Shown: positions 23,410 through 32,338, counted from the stretch's first letter. The stretch: DNA of 64,000 nucleotides from Planctomycetota bacterium (GCA_004376375.1 SOJX01000113.1:1-64000), one strand, 5' to 3'. Notes: a model not told the origin generated them from the letters alone. A program made the numbers and translations.

Positions 23410-25776
23410 TTAATTCTGCCGTTTGACTTTTTTGGTTTCGTGGTAGTAGTACTTGTAGTATACGGACCGTTTGCCGCGCCGGCTCTTATTCAGGAGTACG
23501 CCGATCAAGTCGGTTTGTATGTTGTTAAACAGGTGTTTGGTCCAGGTTGCCTCACTATGCTCGATTTGCCCGGATGCGAGCACCAGGAGGCATGCATCGC
23601 AGAAAGTTGCGAGGCTCAAGGCATCGGCAACCCTCATGACCGGTGGAGTATCAAATATAATCAGATCGGACTCGCGCTTGAGACGCTCGATGAGTCCGTT
23701 CATGCTTCCGGATTCGATGATATGGATGGGGTTCTGTGTCAAAGGCCCCGACGGCAGGACCCGGAGGTTCGGCAGTTGAGGAATGCTGGTCTGCAGCAGA
23801 TAGTCCCGCAGGTTGTATCTGACGGTTTCCTCTATATCAAGGACGTCGTTCAGTATCTGTTTTTCTTCCAGTTTCTGTTCAAGGATAGTGGAAAGGCCGA
23901 CATTGTTTGGAAGGCCCAGCAGGTTGTGAATGTGCGGGCGGCGGAGGTCGGTGTCGACCAGCAGGATGTTCTGGCCTTTGCGGGCAAGTGCGATAGCCAG
24001 ATTGAGAGCTACCGTTGTTTTACCCTCGCGCGGCAGTGCGCTGCAAACCGCCAGGTTCTTGTAGTGTTTTTCGTCGACTAGCGAGCGCAACAGCGTGGCC
24101 GTAGTATTGAATATTTCCGCCATCTCAGCCGTCGGCATGGTTTCAGTGAGGAGCACGTTGCCGCGGGAAACGTGCGGAACAACGCCGAGTACGGGCACGT
24201 TCAGGTAGCGCCGCACGTCGTATTCAGTGGTAACTCTGGTGTCGATGTACTCGAGGAAGTAAACGACGAATACGCCGATAAGGAGCGCGACCAGAGCACA
24301 GAGCCCCCATCCCTTGCCTGTTATCGGGAGCGGCTTTTCCGTTATGACCGAGCTTTTTGATGCAACGTCGTTTACGACCATTAAGCCCTGAATGGAGGCG
24401 GCCCTGTCACTCAGTTCTTCATTTTGCTTCTTAAGCAGGTTGTTTTCCGATCTTAAAAGAGACGCGATCACCTCATGCCGGGAATATACCTTATGGAAGT
24501 CCTTGAGAATACCGAGTTCCTTGCTGATTTCCTTGATTGCATTCTTGTAGACATCCTGGCTGACCGTAATGAGGTCGGTATCCATATAAAACTGCTGGAG
24601 GTTCTGGTACTTCATGTCGCGGTAGTTCAAGACTTCCTTTTGACGGACCTCGACGATGATATCCTTGAGCAGCGCCATTTTTTCGACAATCGCGCGTATT
24701 CTCGGGTGCGCTGAGGTGAAGTTATACTCACCGGACTGCAGGTCGGTTTTCAGTTGCACGAGCGCCTCAAGCTGGTGCTCGTATCTTGAGAGCCTCGCGG
24801 TTGTTTTCCAGCCTTTTTCGAGCGCGGTAGTGTAGAAGTCGGCGTCACGGTCGGCCTTGTATCCGAGCGTAGGCAGCATTGACTTGTTAATTTGGAGCTT
24901 TTCCTCAAAACTTTTGACTTTTCTGCGATAGAAGGATTTTGAAGAGCGGAGTTCGCTCACGCGTGAAAGGAAGTCTTCTTCGAAATGCTTCGATTCCTCC
25001 TGTAAACCCAGGGCCTTGTATGCGTCCTGGGCCTTTTTCTTCGCTTCTTCAATTATTCCTTCCGCGCCGTCGATTTCTTCACTATTCACGTTCATCTTGT
25101 CTTTCAGAGCCACGATCGCCCTTTTGATCTCCGCCTGAGGCTGATTGCTGTGGTATTCTTCCGCAGACAGCGCGAGGGCGTTCACCAGTGAAATGGCCGC
25201 GATTTTGTCCGGTTGTTCAGAAATGATATTAACCAGGCGGCTGGGAAGTTGAGTTGTCGGATCCCTCAGTTCCTCAATCTTTACGTGTCCACGAATAAAC
25301 TTCTCGAACTTGGTCTGGATGAATGTTTCTTTTTTCTTGACTATATTATAGTTGATCTTTACGTAGTCGCCCTGCTCCTGGATGAACTTATCATATTCCT
25401 CTGCTGCGCTCTTTTGAATTTCTCTGTAAACCGGCGTGCTCCTGAAGGGTTTAAAGTCCAGGTCTTCTTCCTCGTTGACCAGGCCTTCATTGCGTAGTTT
25501 CTGGGCAGCATATTTGACGATGCGGTCATTCAATATGTTTATTCTGATCTGAAACCATTCTATAAGCGTGGCAGCCTGGGCAGGGTTAAGCATGCGCCCT
25601 CGGGAAACAACGGAGGAATATGATTGTTTTAGAATTTTCACCTGAGCGGTCGCCATGTAGGTCGGCTCGAGCCAATAGTGTGCGTATAAGCCGTTGGCGA
25701 CGCACACCAGGGCTACAACCAGGATAAACATGACGACGCGCCTTTTTATAATGCCTAAATAGTCTTTCAGTTCCAT
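23410..25776 (-). CDS. Wzc-type polysaccharide co-polymerase and tyrosine kinase
   Basis: A 788-residue bacterial tyrosine kinase of the Wzz/Wzc type. An N-terminal membrane helix (near 15-32), a long periplasmic coiled-coil region and a second helix (GWGLCALVALLIGVFVVYFLEY) are followed by a cytoplasmic P-loop kinase: Walker A in ALPREGKTTVALNLA, Walker A' in LLVDTDLRRP, Walker B in LIIFDTPPV. The C-terminal tyrosine cluster YYKYYYHE is the expected autophosphorylation site. Such proteins set chain length and control export of exopolysaccharide. No glycosyltransferase or export genes flank it except the YfhO-like gene downstream. It reads away from a 401-bp intergenic region. Confidence 0.92.
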   Translation of the reverse strand: MELKDYLGIIKRRVVMFILVVALVCVANGLYAHYWLEPTYMATAQVKILKQSYSSVVSRGRMLNPAQAATLIEWFQIRINILNDRIVKYAAQKLRNEGLVNEEEDLDFKPFRSTPVYREIQKSAAEEYDKFIQEQGDYVKINYNIVKKKETFIQTKFEKFIRGHVKIEELRDPTTQLPSRLVNIISEQPDKIAAISLVNALALSAEEYHSNQPQAEIKRAIVALKDKMNVNSEEIDGAEGIIEEAKKKAQDAYKALGLQEESKHFEEDFLSRVSELRSSKSFYRRKVKSFEEKLQINKSMLPTLGYKADRDADFYTTALEKGWKTTARLSRYEHQLEALVQLKTDLQSGEYNFTSAHPRIRAIVEKMALLKDIIVEVRQKEVLNYRDMKYQNLQQFYMDTDLITVSQDVYKNAIKEISKELGILKDFHKVYSRHEVIASLLRSENNLLKKQNEELSDRAASIQGLMVVNDVASKSSVITEKPLPITGKGWGLCALVALLIGVFVVYFLEYIDTRVTTEYDVRRYLNVPVLGVVPHVSRGNVLLTETMPTAEMAEIFNTTATLLRSLVDEKHYKNLAVCSALPREGKTTVALNLAIALARKGQNILLVDTDLRRPHIHNLLGLPNNVGLSTILEQKLEEKQILNDVLDIEETVRYNLRDYLLQTSIPQLPNLRVLPSGPLTQNPIHIIESGSMNGLIERLKRESDLIIFDTPPVMRVADALSLATFCDACLLVLASGQIEHSEATWTKHLFNNIQTDLIGVLLNKSRRGKRSVYYKYYYHETKKVKRQN

Positions 25777-26177
25777 AACACCCCTGGCCTTCCCGGTCCT
25801 TGGCGCACTATAATAGAGGGCAAGCTGACTATATCCCTTTTTCTAATCGACACAACAATCAGCAATACTTTAACTTAAATAGTGTTGAAAACAGGTGATA
25901 AAACGCAAATTCATAGTTGCTGTTGGGACATAACCCCCCGGTGCCGAAACAACTTATACATTCCTTAAGACATATTACTTCTTTCTACCGCATCCTTAAT
26001 CACTATATAATACAATAGAATTCTATTCGGGTCAATTTATTTCTCGAAATTTCCTGTTTGCAGCCATTTATGCTTCACGGTAAAGAACTTGTTGCATAAA
26101 TCGCCTGTTTTGGCTATAATCCTCCAAGCTTTACAAGGTCTTCTGCCGCTGTGAGTTCATGCAGACGGAGTATTGCT
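25777..26177. other. AT-rich divergent intergenic region, 401 bp
   Basis: Lies between the kinase (minus) and PTS IIA (plus) genes. It is clearly more AT-rich than its surroundings. It holds the plus-strand promoter at 26092-26120 and, on the minus strand, a weaker TTGTGT-16-TATAGT pair near 25823-25850 that could serve the kinase gene. No gene is seen. Confidence 0.6.
26092..26120 (+). promoter_or_regulatory. Sigma-70-type promoter for the PTS IIA gene
   Basis: TTGCAT (26092-26097), 17-bp spacer, TATAAT (26115-26120). Transcription would begin about 50 bp before the PTS IIA ATG. Confidence 0.75.
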
Positions 26178-26624
26178 ATGGTTTCACTCGCCAAGCTGCT
26201 GGATGAAAACCGGATCATATATCTGACCCATGCTGATAAAAAAGAAGCGATCCGGGAACTGGTTAATGCCTACTGCAATTCGGTAGACCTGGAAGACAGG
26301 GATTCCTTGTTCGAAGCCATTATGAAACGCGAAGATTTGCTGCCCACGGGTATCGGGTATGGTCTTGCCATACCGCATGCCAAAGTGTCGTATATCAAGG
26401 ACTTCGGTCTGGCAATCGGAATCTCACGCGAGGGGATAGCGTATGGCTCTCCGGTTGATGAATTGCCTGCGCAGATTCTTTTCCTGATTGTCGGCCCGGA
26501 AGGCGCGCAGGAGGAGTATTTGCGTCTTCTGGCCAGGGTAAATCAATTCCTGAAACGCGAGCGCGAAGAAATCCTGAATGCGAAAAGCATTGAAACCATA
26601 TGTCAGCTTACCCAGGAATATTGA
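26178..26624 (+). CDS. PTS EIIA (fructose/nitrogen type) domain protein
   Basis: A 148-residue stand-alone EIIA protein of the PtsN/fructose class. The phospho-accepting His is at about residue 67 in YGLAIPHAKV. Such proteins usually receive phosphate from NPr/HPr and regulate transport or stress responses rather than carry sugar. No EI, HPr or EIIB/C gene is in the window. ATG 26178 has GGAG 7 bases upstream; a GTG at 26151 would add nine residues. It lies between the exopolysaccharide kinase and an RsbU-like phosphatase, so a regulatory role fits. Confidence 0.9.
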   Translation: MVSLAKLLDENRIIYLTHADKKEAIRELVNAYCNSVDLEDRDSLFEAIMKREDLLPTGIGYGLAIPHAKVSYIKDFGLAIGISREGIAYGSPVDELPAQILFLIVGPEGAQEEYLRLLARVNQFLKREREEILNAKSIETICQLTQEY

Positions 26625-26713
26625 CGTGGTGGAGGGCCTGTGCTGTCGTCCCAAACTGGCGGTAGCAAGGGATAATTTTCACTAAGGCCCGGGGCTGACC
26701 TTCCTTTAAAGTT

Positions 26714-26741
26714 TTGACATCTTTTGTGACGAAGTTATAAT
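26714..26741 (+). promoter_or_regulatory. Consensus sigma-70-type promoter for the phosphatase gene
   Basis: TTGACA (26714-26719), 16-bp spacer, TATAAT (26736-26741), both hexamers perfect. Transcription would begin near 26748, leaving a leader of about 70 bases before ATG 26820. Confidence 0.82.
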
Positions 26742-26819
26742 GCATAAAGAAATATCTATTAATCCAGCCGGAGGTGAGATATTGCTTTCGGGTGGGGAAG
26801 ATTTCTCAATTGGGGCTTT

Positions 26820-27683
26820 ATGACGTCTCCTTCCAGACGAAAACCCGGGCGCCACGGTCGACGGGACGGGCGGAGAGACCGCGACCCACGCAGGCAAATG
26901 TCGCCGCGCATGAGGCAGCTTGCTTCTGCAATATCGAAGCAGCGCGAAAAAGAACCTGACGCGCTGGCACCTGCCAGCAAGATACAATTCTCCATCCTTC
27001 CCGAGAAGATTCCGAACATTCCCAATTACGATATGAAGGTTTTTTACCAGCCCGCCATGGAACTGGGAGGCGATTTCTACGATTTTATTGCCATAGACCG
27101 CGAAAACCTCGGCATCGTAATTGCCGACGTGTCGGGAAAGGGCGTGCCCGGTGCGATGATTATGACCATGGCGCGCGCCGTCATTCGGTTGCTTGCGCTC
27201 CGCAATCCCAACGCAGCCGAGACGATTATAAATGCCAACAGGTTTATCAGCCGCGATATCAAGAACGTGATGTTCCTTACCATTCTTTACATGGTCCTTA
27301 ACGTGAGGACACGCGAGCTTCAGGTTGTCAACGCCGGACACAACCCGTTGATACTTTTTCGTGATGACTCTTATCGCCTGATAAACCCCTCCGGTATCGC
27401 GGTGGGCTTTGACCTTGGACCGATTTTCGACAAAAAGCTGAAGGATGATGTAATCCAGATTAAAAAAGGGGACAGGATCCTTGTCTACACCGACGGGGTT
27501 GTCGAGGCTATGAGCGAGGATGGAGAGGAATTCGGGGAGGAGCGCTTTCTCGATATCGTCATGAATCACGGTAGCAAAAGGTCGGGCGAATTTATAAACG
27601 TGCTCGTTAACGCCTTGACCGAGCATCAGGGGGAAGCCGAGCAGCACGACGATATTACAATTCTCACCTTTATGCATACCTGA
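26820..27683 (+). CDS. PP2C-family serine phosphatase (RsbU/SpoIIE type)
   Basis: A 287-residue protein: a very basic N-terminal tail (SRRKPGRHGRRDGRRDRDPRR) followed by a SpoIIE-type PP2C domain from about residue 55. GGDFYDF, GIVIADVSGKGVPGAMIM, NAGHNPLILF, LVYTDGVVEAMSEDGEEFG and HDDITILTF are the usual metal and substrate blocks. These enzymes dephosphorylate anti-anti-sigma factors in partner-switching pathways. No sensor domain is attached and no anti-sigma antagonist is near. The Arg-rich tail could bind nucleic acid or membrane (inference). The gene has its own consensus promoter. Confidence 0.9.
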   Translation: MTSPSRRKPGRHGRRDGRRDRDPRRQMSPRMRQLASAISKQREKEPDALAPASKIQFSILPEKIPNIPNYDMKVFYQPAMELGGDFYDFIAIDRENLGIVIADVSGKGVPGAMIMTMARAVIRLLALRNPNAAETIINANRFISRDIKNVMFLTILYMVLNVRTRELQVVNAGHNPLILFRDDSYRLINPSGIAVGFDLGPIFDKKLKDDVIQIKKGDRILVYTDGVVEAMSEDGEEFGEERFLDIVMNHGSKRSGEFINVLVNALTEHQGEAEQHDDITILTFMHT

Positions 27684-27705
27684 TTTCAAGCCTCCGGGAG
27701 TTTCT

Positions 27706-28572
27706 ATGGTTCGGCGCATCATTGGTATTGCCCGCGGCGAATGCACCAAAATGATGCGCCATCGCCTGTTTTACATACTGATCGCCCTTGCCGCCCTGTT
27801 GCCGTTTTCTTTTCCGCTCCTGCATAGTTTCGAGACGAAACTGGAGGTTATTGGAAGCACTTCGCAGGAATCTATTGTTTCAGAAATATCCGGGCAGGAG
27901 GCTTTATGCTGCTCGGCCTCCCGGACGTTGATGGTCCTGATCCCGCTTCTCCTGATCTATGCAAGCCTGAGCATGACTTCCGAAACAGAAAACAGGACCC
28001 TGAAGACTCTGCTGGTGAGGCCGATTCGTAGGATCGACCTGCTTGCGGGAAAGCTTCTCGTTCTCTGGCTCTTTACTTTGCTGCTGATAGTGATTGTGGT
28101 TTTCGCGTCGCTTTCCGTGTCCGCGATGTTTTTCGACTGGTACGACCGTATTGAAGAACTCAATCCGGAAATCATCGAGGAAAAAATCCGGACTTTGAAA
28201 ACCCTCATGATCTGGATGTTTCCGCTGGTCTTTTTCGCTCTTGTGGCTTTCGTTACAATGGCGTTTTCCATCTCAACGATTGCGAAGGGTTCCGGAACCG
28301 CTGTCGGCTTAACGATGACAATTTTCATCCTTGGACCGTTGCTTCTGATTTTCTCGACAGCCGAAATCCTGGAGAAGGTTAAACCTTTCATTCTGAATTC
28401 GTATACCAGCAGACCGATAGACTTGGCGCTGAAGGCGGGCGAAGGTTATTTTACCGTGAAGGTGCGGCCCGATGATTATTTTTTCGCCGTTGTGGTGCCG
28501 GCGGCGTATATCCTTTTTTTCGGCGCACTCTCGGTCGGTTTCTTTTTCAGGCGCCGTATTGCAACCTCTTAG
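27706..28572 (+). CDS. ABC-2-type transporter permease
   Basis: A 288-residue membrane protein with about six helices. ASLSMTSETENRTLKTLLVRPIRRIDLLAGKLL is the characteristic E-x-E-x-[GR]-T-L...RP-x-x-R motif of ABC-2 permeases, which work with an ATPase to move drugs, lipids or polysaccharides. No ATPase gene is adjacent, so the partner is encoded elsewhere. A loop of about 35 residues (DRIEELNPEIIEEKIRTLK) separates helices 3 and 4. GGGAG precedes the ATG, and the gene follows the phosphatase by 22 bp and leads into two FG-GAP genes. Confidence 0.85.
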   Translation: MVRRIIGIARGECTKMMRHRLFYILIALAALLPFSFPLLHSFETKLEVIGSTSQESIVSEISGQEALCCSASRTLMVLIPLLLIYASLSMTSETENRTLKTLLVRPIRRIDLLAGKLLVLWLFTLLLIVIVVFASLSVSAMFFDWYDRIEELNPEIIEEKIRTLKTLMIWMFPLVFFALVAFVTMAFSISTIAKGSGTAVGLTMTIFILGPLLLIFSTAEILEKVKPFILNSYTSRPIDLALKAGEGYFTVKVRPDDYFFAVVVPAAYILFFGALSVGFFFRRRIATS

Positions 28573-28578
28573 CGAATA

Positions 28579-30123
28579 ATGCCCCGACGCATATTTTTAT
28601 TTGCCGGTTTTATCCTGCTCGTACTCGTATTCGAGTTCGCCATCGATATCTGTGCGGCTCCCGCCGGGTTCGGCATGCAGGAGCTTGACCTCGGTGCGCC
28701 CGTCAAGGCGGTGGCATGGGGCGACATCGACAAGGACGGCGACGATGACCTGGTCGTTATCACGGTAAAAGTTGAAAATAAAGATTATGTCCGGCGTTTG
28801 CACCTCTACTGGAACAAAGGCAAAGCCGGGTTCAGCAAGGATGCGGCCGAGCTTGCGGTTCCGGATAATGCCTGCTGTTTCACAGTGGCGGACCTGCATC
28901 CCGCGGCGGGTGATGAAGTTGTTTTTCTGATGCCTGATGGACTTCACGCATACCGCTGGGAGAAGGATTCCTTCAAGGGGCCGGACAAGTTATACGAAAA
29001 AAAACTGTTTTTCAGGTTCCCCGCTCCGAAGAGCCTTCCGGTCTGGGATTTCGTGCGCGACTTTAATAATGACGGCAAAGACGATATCCTGGTTCCCGTC
29101 GAGAAAGGGTTTGAAGTTCTCCTCAACGTATCCGATAAAGTCCTTTCGAGTTCTTCGCTTATCCCCGCCAGGACCCACGAGACCTATCCCAGCGCCGCGG
29201 GCGAGCGGGAGTTTCGAAACCGGTTCTTTACCGTGCGGTTCTGGAAGCGCATGCCGTACATCGTTGACGAGAACGGGGACGGCAGGCTCGACGTCGTCAT
29301 TCTGAGAAAGCTCAAACTTGTCGTGCACCGGCAGGACAAGGACGGGAAGTTCTCGAGCAAGCCGACGAGAGAGCAGCACCTTTATTTTCTCGACAAGGCC
29401 TGGAGCACAGGGTCGCGCCTGGAAAATGTCCAGTTCATATTTGAGGACATCAACGACGATCGCCGGGTCGATATTATCTATACCCATGTGCTGGGGGAAT
29501 TCGGGGTATTCTCCAGCAACAAGACGGAGCAGAGCATTTTCTTTCAGAAAAAGGATGGGTCTTTCCCGAAGCACACTCCCGATCAGAAGGTGAACGTGCC
29601 GGGGATTTCCATTTTGCCGCAACTGGTCGACTTCGACGGCGACGGAGACAAGGATTTTCTCGTTTCCAGCCTGAGAACGGATGTGCTTTCCAAACTGACC
29701 AGCGTCGTGCGGTCAAACATGAAGATTTCCTATTTCGTGTATTTCTTCGATAAGCCGAAACAGGTTTTTTCCGTTTCGCCCGACGTAACCAAAACCGTCA
29801 GCGTTCCGCTCGCCGCGGTCGAGCAACTGGGAACGGTCCCGTTCGCTTATTTTACGGGCGACTTCGACGGCGACGGTCGAAAAGACCTGCTTACTATGGG
29901 CCAGGCGAATCAGATCGCGGTTTACCAGGGCACTTACGTGAAGCCGTGGTTTGGAGACCCATATTACTCATTTGCGAAAAAACCGATGCTCAAGGCGAAG
30001 GTTAAGACTTCCAACTGGGTAAAGCTTGTCGATTTGAATAAAGACGGACGTACGGACGTCGTGCTGACTTATCCTTTCGCCCAGAAACACAAAAATCTTG
30101 TAAGCATTGTATACTCGAAGTAG
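28579..30123 (+). CDS. Secreted FG-GAP/VCBS-repeat protein, first of a tandem pair
   Basis: A 514-residue exported protein with a signal peptide (IFLFAGFILLVLVFEFAIDICAAPAG). At least seven calcium-binding-like repeats of the D-x-[DN]-x-DG-x-x-D kind occur, such as GDIDKDGDDD, RDFNNDGKDD, VDFDGDGDKD, GDFDGDGRKD and VDLNKDGRTD, the hallmark of integrin-like FG-GAP propellers. It is probably extracellular or periplasmic. It is related along its whole length to the next gene (30219); both share a YF-[FL]-x-x-[PE]-x-[KR]-[QR]-x-F-x-VSPD block. It starts 7 bp after the permease. Function unknown. Confidence 0.82.
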   Translation: MPRRIFLFAGFILLVLVFEFAIDICAAPAGFGMQELDLGAPVKAVAWGDIDKDGDDDLVVITVKVENKDYVRRLHLYWNKGKAGFSKDAAELAVPDNACCFTVADLHPAAGDEVVFLMPDGLHAYRWEKDSFKGPDKLYEKKLFFRFPAPKSLPVWDFVRDFNNDGKDDILVPVEKGFEVLLNVSDKVLSSSSLIPARTHETYPSAAGEREFRNRFFTVRFWKRMPYIVDENGDGRLDVVILRKLKLVVHRQDKDGKFSSKPTREQHLYFLDKAWSTGSRLENVQFIFEDINDDRRVDIIYTHVLGEFGVFSSNKTEQSIFFQKKDGSFPKHTPDQKVNVPGISILPQLVDFDGDGDKDFLVSSLRTDVLSKLTSVVRSNMKISYFVYFFDKPKQVFSVSPDVTKTVSVPLAAVEQLGTVPFAYFTGDFDGDGRKDLLTMGQANQIAVYQGTYVKPWFGDPYYSFAKKPMLKAKVKTSNWVKLVDLNKDGRTDVVLTYPFAQKHKNLVSIVYSK

Positions 30124-30136
30124 TACGGAAGAAAAG

Positions 30137-30212
30137 GCCTGAGGCTTGAGGCCTGAAAAGATAAAACCGAAGAACCGAACAACCGAGGAACCGGGTAACC
30201 GACCGGAGGACC
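30137..30212. repeat. Heptamer and octamer arrays
   Basis: Three 7-bp units (GCCTGAG, GCTTGAG, GCCTGAA; 30137-30157) are followed by five 8-bp units starting AACCG (AACCGAAG, AACCGAAC, AACCGAGG, AACCGGGT, AACCGACC; 30165-30204). The ribosome-binding site of the next gene (GGAGGA, 30205-30210) directly adjoins the octamers. The heptamer word is the reverse complement of that at 8634. Confidence 0.8.
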
Positions 30213-30218
30213 GTTTAA

Positions 30219-31733
30219 ATGTTTCGCTACGCGGCAGGATTTGCAGTCGTTTCATTAATCGCATTCGCGCTTGTGATGGGTTTTGCGCAGGCCGGGAATG
30301 TTGAATTCAAAGAATACAAGATCGAGGCGCCGGGATGGATATCGTCGCACGCGGTTCACGACTTTAACGGGGATAATAGAACGGACCTTGTCCTGGTTTC
30401 CGGGCGCGAGATACGTTTCTGGGTGCAGAAGAGTGACGGCGGCTTCGACTCCGACTATGCTCAGAAGTTTGCCTTTGACAACGAGGCGATATTTTACGAT
30501 ATAGGCGACGTTGACGGCGATAACCGTCTGGAAATCGTTGTCCTGCACCCCGGCGGCGTGTCCGCCTTTTCGCTGGAAAACGAAAATTATTTTAATCCTG
30601 TGGCGAAAAGCATTCTCGCCGCTGAGAGCCTTCTCAAAGTTCCCGCTGAAGGCGAGGTCGCGCGAAAGCCTTTCTTCCAGGACCTGACCGGCGACGGCGA
30701 ACCAGACATACTTCTTCCGCGCCCGGGCCGCTACGCGATTCATTCGAGAGGTGAAGCCGGGCGGTTCAAGCTCGCATGCGAAGTTCGCGTTACCATGTCT
30801 TCCTCAATCAGGGTGAATCCCAAAGACCTTCGTCGCGAGATCAGAGCGGAGTACTGGTTTCCAACTCCCGTCTGCGGCGATTTTGACGGTGACAACCGCT
30901 CTGACCTTCTGCTACAGGAAGGCGAGTTTCTTGCCATCTTCCCCGGGCGCGGGGATGGGGTATATGCGGTTGAACCCGCAAGACTCGTGAAGTTGGATTT
31001 CCTGAAAGACAGTCCTGAAAAGCAGCGAATGCAGCGCGGGTTCAGGTTCGATTTTACACTGCCGATGACTGCAACGGATATTAATAATGACCGGATCGTT
31101 GACCTGGTGTGGACCGAAGTCGCGACCGGGACTATTCGCATATTTCTTGGAGCCAGGGGCGGTGTTTCTTATGAAAAACCGACCATGATTATTCGCGTCG
31201 ACGGATATGCGTTCCATGCGCGCTTCCTTGACGTCAACGGCGATGGCAGGCCGGATTTGAACGTTCTGGCGACGGACAAGTTTGGCCTCTGGGACGTTGT
31301 AAAGATGCTTATTACCAAAAGCGTGCCCGTAAAGGCATTCGTTTATCTGAACAGGGAAAAACGCCTGTTCGGCGTATCTCCCGACTTTGTTCAGACTACC
31401 TCGGTGCCGCTTCTGGTTCGCCAGGTCAAGGGAAGCGTGAAGATCGGGAGCCCCGTCGTTGCTGACTATTCCGGCGACTACAACAGCGACGCAAGAGTGG
31501 ATCTTCTGCTCAGGACCGGCGATGAAGACCTGTCCATCTATTTCGGCCAACCCGACTCCGTTCTTGCCGAAGCACCGGGGCAGACGATCAAGATCCCATC
31601 CACCTCTGACCACAAGCTCGTTACGCCGGTGGTCTCGGACTTCAACGGCGACGGCGTCTCGGATATTTTTCTCCACTACTGGTCGTGGGACGGCAAGACT
31701 GACCGGGTTTATTTTTTCCTTTCGCAATCCTGA
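30219..31733 (+). CDS. Secreted FG-GAP/VCBS-repeat protein, second of a tandem pair
   Basis: A 504-residue exported protein (signal peptide VVSLIAFALVMGFAQA). Eight Asp-rich repeats are visible, including HDFNGDNRTD, GDVDGDNRLE, GDFDGDNRSD, LDVNGDGRPD and SDFNGDGVSD, forming an integrin-like propeller. It shares repeat order and the VSPDFVQTTSVPL-type block with the preceding gene, so the two arose by tandem duplication. GGAGGA lies 8 bases before the ATG. The two are separated by repeat arrays. Role unknown; a surface or periplasmic binding function is likely. Confidence 0.82.
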   Translation: MFRYAAGFAVVSLIAFALVMGFAQAGNVEFKEYKIEAPGWISSHAVHDFNGDNRTDLVLVSGREIRFWVQKSDGGFDSDYAQKFAFDNEAIFYDIGDVDGDNRLEIVVLHPGGVSAFSLENENYFNPVAKSILAAESLLKVPAEGEVARKPFFQDLTGDGEPDILLPRPGRYAIHSRGEAGRFKLACEVRVTMSSSIRVNPKDLRREIRAEYWFPTPVCGDFDGDNRSDLLLQEGEFLAIFPGRGDGVYAVEPARLVKLDFLKDSPEKQRMQRGFRFDFTLPMTATDINNDRIVDLVWTEVATGTIRIFLGARGGVSYEKPTMIIRVDGYAFHARFLDVNGDGRPDLNVLATDKFGLWDVVKMLITKSVPVKAFVYLNREKRLFGVSPDFVQTTSVPLLVRQVKGSVKIGSPVVADYSGDYNSDARVDLLLRTGDEDLSIYFGQPDSVLAEAPGQTIKIPSTSDHKLVTPVVSDFNGDGVSDIFLHYWSWDGKTDRVYFFLSQS

Positions 31734-32134
31734 TTCGGCATCTTGCGAAAAATTCTGAGTGCGTGATGTCGCTGAATTATGCTTCAGGTCCAAGGAATTA
31801 ATTTTTCCCGCGGTTGTTAAGGTTACGGCGGAGCACATCACCGGTTTTCCCCGGAAAAAAAACTTTAAAATTTTTTTATCTAACCTTGCATGAAGCCGAA
31901 TGCTCATGTATTATGTGGAAAGTAGATTGCACTTTGACCTGACAGTTTTGAAGGCTTTGCCGCTGATACCGACGCGCTTTTCGTGCGGCGCTGAATCATG
32001 TTCGCCGCCGGCGCGACGGGAAAAGATGCATGGCGAGATAGGCATTAAGTTTTCAGCGGTGGATGACGATATGGAAGGAGAGCGTTCCATGGTGGGGCGC
32101 TGCTTATAGCCTGGGCTAAACAAGGAGATGAGGT
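31734..32134. other. Intergenic region with promoter and long leader, 401 bp
   Basis: Lies before the lysine-rich gene. It contains an A/T tract (31855-31880) like an UP element, the promoter at 31886-31914 and a leader of about 210 bases. A short open frame in the leader (from 31900) starts upstream of the expected transcription start and has no ribosome-binding site, so I do not call it. Confidence 0.6.
31886..31914 (+). promoter_or_regulatory. Strong sigma-70-type promoter with upstream A/T tract
   Basis: TTGCAT (31886-31891), 17-bp spacer, TATTAT (31909-31914). Runs of A and T fill the 25 bp just upstream, the place of an UP element. It would drive the lysine-rich protein gene at 32135. 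Confidence 0.75.
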
Positions 32135-32296
32135 ATGGCGAAAAAGAAAAAAGCGAAAAAGAAACCGGCAAAGAAGAAAGCCAAAAAGAAACCGGCCAAG
32201 AAGAAAAAACCTGCAAAGAGGAAGAAAGCCAAGAAGAAACCGGCAAAGAAGAAAGCCAAGAAGAAACCCGCAAAGAGGAGAAAGAAAAAGAAATAG
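32135..32296 (+). CDS. Lysine-rich histone H1-like protein (53 aa)
   Basis: A 53-residue protein made of only five residue types: 34 Lys, 3 Arg, 10 Ala, 5 Pro and the initiator Met, built from AKKK and PAKKK repeats. This is the composition of bacterial H1/Hc1-like proteins and of the tails of some HU proteins, which bind DNA or RNA non-specifically. There is no globular part. GGAG lies 7 bases before ATG 32135, which selects this frame over an overlapping one from 32128 rich in Glu and Lys. A strong promoter lies upstream and a terminator follows at 32339-32361, so it is monocistronic. High expression is likely but inferred. Confidence 0.85.
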   Translation: MAKKKKAKKKPAKKKAKKKPAKKKKPAKRKKAKKKPAKKKAKKKPAKRRKKKK

Positions 32297-32338
32297 CTTT
32301 CTCGAATTGTCCGAAGCGACAATCGGATTAGATGCTTT

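Noticed and set aside
26740..26823. 27-codon open frame whose stop overlaps the phosphatase start (ATGA)
   Set aside because: Its ATG lies inside the perfect TATAAT box at 26736-26741, so it would be upstream of the transcription start and not translated from that promoter.
32128..32331. Glu/Lys-rich open frame overlapping the lysine-rich gene
   Set aside because: The ribosome-binding site spacing favours ATG 32135, and only that frame gives a known protein type (AKKK/PAKKK repeats).
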